Of a stretch of DNA of 7,586 nucleotides, positions 6,613 through 7,586 are shown in pieces (position 1 is the stretch's first letter; each line of letters starts with the position of its first letter). This stretch comes from Butyrivibrio sp. GTDB lineage: Bacteria > Bacillota > Clostridia > Lachnospirales > Lachnospiraceae. The stretch spans positions 1 through 7,586 of the forward strand of contig JAILEJ010000457.1 in NCBI GenBank assembly GCA_024688095.1. Direction: 5' to 3'. Made by a program: the position numbers and the translations under genes. The notes beneath the pieces were generated by a model. That model was given only the letters and a program-made list of their open reading frames with translations, made no database searches and was not told the origin of the DNA.

Positions 6613-7467
6613 ATGAGATTTAATCCTGATGATAATGGTGTAGGTTTTGATTTTTGTGCTTTTCTGGATTATGACAAAAATCCTGATGTCTGCCTGTATG
6701 AAATAGGTTCCTATGTATGCACTCCTGGTTATTCATATGGTCCTATCGTAAGGCCAAGAGGAATTATTCACTATGTCAAATCCGGAAAAGGCAAACTGAT
6801 CATAAAGGACAAAGAACACAAGGTTCATCAGGGACAGATTTTTTTGATCCCACCAAGAGTCCGCGCTTACTACGCAGCTGACCAGGATGATCCCTGGAAT
6901 TATTGCTGGCTGCACATCGGTGGCACACTATTTCTCGAAGCATTAAAAGATGCAGGTATCAATGAAGATAATCCTGTTTTTGATATAGTAGATAATAATG
7001 GAGACCAATATCTCCATTTTATTGAGATACTGGAACAACTCTTTAACTGTTATGAAAGAGAATATTCTTCACTTGCCAAAATGTATGAGCTATTGGATTA
7101 TTTCAATTCCCATTCAAAAGTTGACAGAAATTCTCCCGAAAGTCTTCAACTGGAATATGTACATACAGTAATAAAATATATTCAGCTTAAATATTCTGAA
7201 CCACTACATGTAAATGAAATAGCTGCTGCATGCAATTTAAACAGAAGCTATTTATCAAGGCTTTTCCATGATGCTACAGGTTCCACAATAAAAGACTATC
7301 TTCTATCATATCGAATGAATGAAGCGGAAAAGCTTCTTCTCCATTCAGACCAGCCTATATCATATATTGCTTTTGCTGTAGGTTATTCAGATATATATAC
7401 CTTTACAAAAGCTTTTAAAAAGTCAAAAAATGTTACACCTTCAGAATACAGAAAAGCTTACACCTGA
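6613..7467 (+). CDS. AraC-family transcriptional regulator (MsmR/RafR-like)
   Basis: This is a DNA-binding regulator (284 aa) with the usual sugar-responsive AraC layout. The N-terminal cupin-type ligand domain (about 25-105) shows RPRGIIHYVKSGKGKLII (48-65), GQIFLIPPRVRAYY (74-87) and WNYCWLHIGG (95-104). A linker (about 105-180) leads to a C-terminal domain with two helix-turn-helix units: LHVNEIAAACNLNRSYLSRLF (198-218) and ISYIAFAVGYSDIYTFTKAFKK (249-270), ending in VTPSEYR (274-280). In the closing signature an Asn (N273) stands where Gly is usual, and FSR is replaced by FTK, both mild variants. It is divergent from the alpha-galactoside operon, as is typical for a local activator of msm/raf-type clusters, so control of that operon in response to an alpha-galactoside is inferred. 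The ligand is not visible from sequence. The stop codon lies in the loop of the following terminator. Confidence 0.93.
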   Translation: MRFNPDDNGVGFDFCAFLDYDKNPDVCLYEIGSYVCTPGYSYGPIVRPRGIIHYVKSGKGKLIIKDKEHKVHQGQIFLIPPRVRAYYAADQDDPWNYCWLHIGGTLFLEALKDAGINEDNPVFDIVDNNGDQYLHFIEILEQLFNCYEREYSSLAKMYELLDYFNSHSKVDRNSPESLQLEYVHTVIKYIQLKYSEPLHVNEIAAACNLNRSYLSRLFHDATGSTIKDYLLSYRMNEAEKLLLHSDQPISYIAFAVGYSDIYTFTKAFKKSKNVTPSEYRKAYT

Positions 7468-7484
7468 CACGGTGTAAGCTTTTT
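7452..7484 (+). terminator. Intrinsic terminator overlapping the end of the AraC-family gene
   Basis: A perfect 13-bp stem (7452-7464 with 7471-7483) encloses the 6-base loop tgacac, followed by T residues and a further AT-rich tract (TTTTTATTGTTT). The left arm is within the last codons and the stop codon TGA (7465-7467) is in the loop. On the minus strand the stem is followed by only four Ts and then C, so it may also weakly stop the gene entering from the right. Confidence 0.92.
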
Positions 7485-7514
7485 ATTGTTTATAATATGA
7501 ATTTTAATATTTCA

Positions 7515-7586
7515 TTATTTTTCATACAATCTTTCCAAATCTGAATACAGACACGATCCGTTCTTTCCATGCTCTTTTACAAAATA
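7515..7586 (-). CDS. C-terminal end of a probable GGDEF-domain protein (partial)
   Basis: A minus-strand frame is open from the right edge to a TAA at 7517-7515 and encodes 23 residues: YFVKEHGKNGSCLYSDLERL followed by YEK. The stretch Tyr-x-Val-Lys-Glu-x-Gly-Lys-Asn, then Leu-Tyr, resembles the last helix and strand of GGDEF (diguanylate cyclase) domains, which often end in a pattern like ALYxAKxxGRNxxxxY. That would make it a c-di-GMP signalling protein, but only this tail is visible and the call rests on a short motif. It converges on the AraC-family gene with 47 bases between the stop codons, and the terminator at 7452-7484 lies between or overlaps the ends. Confidence 0.5.
   Translation of the reverse strand, partial: YFVKEHGKNGSCLYSDLERLYEK

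Noticed and set aside
1..7586. CRISPR array, tRNA/rRNA, insertion sequence or phage genes
   Set aside because: No spaced repeat array, no tRNA- or rRNA-like sequence, and no transposase, integrase or terminal inverted repeats were seen on either strand.

Overview
The window reads as a chromosomal segment of an AT-rich, low-GC Gram-positive anaerobe. The best guess is a Lachnospiraceae-like Clostridia member (Butyrivibrio/Roseburia type). This is inferred from the strongly AT-rich sequence, the GGAG-type ribosome binding sites, a lipoprotein solute-binding protein with a Thr/Glu-rich linker, a gamma subunit of a ferredoxin-linked 2-oxoacid oxidoreductase, and a probable GGDEF-protein end. The genus cannot be fixed from the sequence alone.

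Layout, left to right: (1) 1-573, minus strand, an almost complete porG-like gamma subunit of a four-subunit pyruvate/2-oxoacid:ferredoxin oxidoreductase. It runs off the left edge and has its own candidate promoter at 627-656. (2) 726-768, an intrinsic terminator closing the next operon. (3) 783-6346, a minus-strand sugar operon, transcribed right to left: ABC solute-binding lipoprotein (6346-4946), MalF-type permease (4792-3902), MalG-type permease (3887-3045) and GH36 alpha-galactosidase (3029-783). The last three genes are separated by only 14-15 bases. The binding-protein and first permease genes are separated by 153 bases that hold two stem-loops. (4) 6347-6612, a divergent regulatory region. 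(5) 6613-7467, plus strand, an AraC-family regulator ending in a terminator whose loop contains the stop codon. (6) 7515-7586, minus strand, the last 23 codons of a gene entering from the right, probably a GGDEF-domain protein.

How it works together: the lipoprotein captures an oligosaccharide outside the cell and the two permeases import it. The cytoplasmic GH36 enzyme removes terminal alpha-1,6-galactose. Raffinose, melibiose or stachyose are the likely substrates, inferred from the enzyme. No ATPase gene is present, so a shared MsmX/MsiK-type ATPase elsewhere is expected. The divergent AraC protein (cupin sensor plus two HTHs) is the likely activator.

This is a well-known kind of system (raf/msm-type), and I found no evidence of a wholly new one. 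The points worth a second look are the two stem-loops between the binding-protein and permease genes (with a possible alternative pairing), an EF-hand-like loop in the binding protein, a tandem repeat in its linker, and the repeat-rich divergent promoter region.
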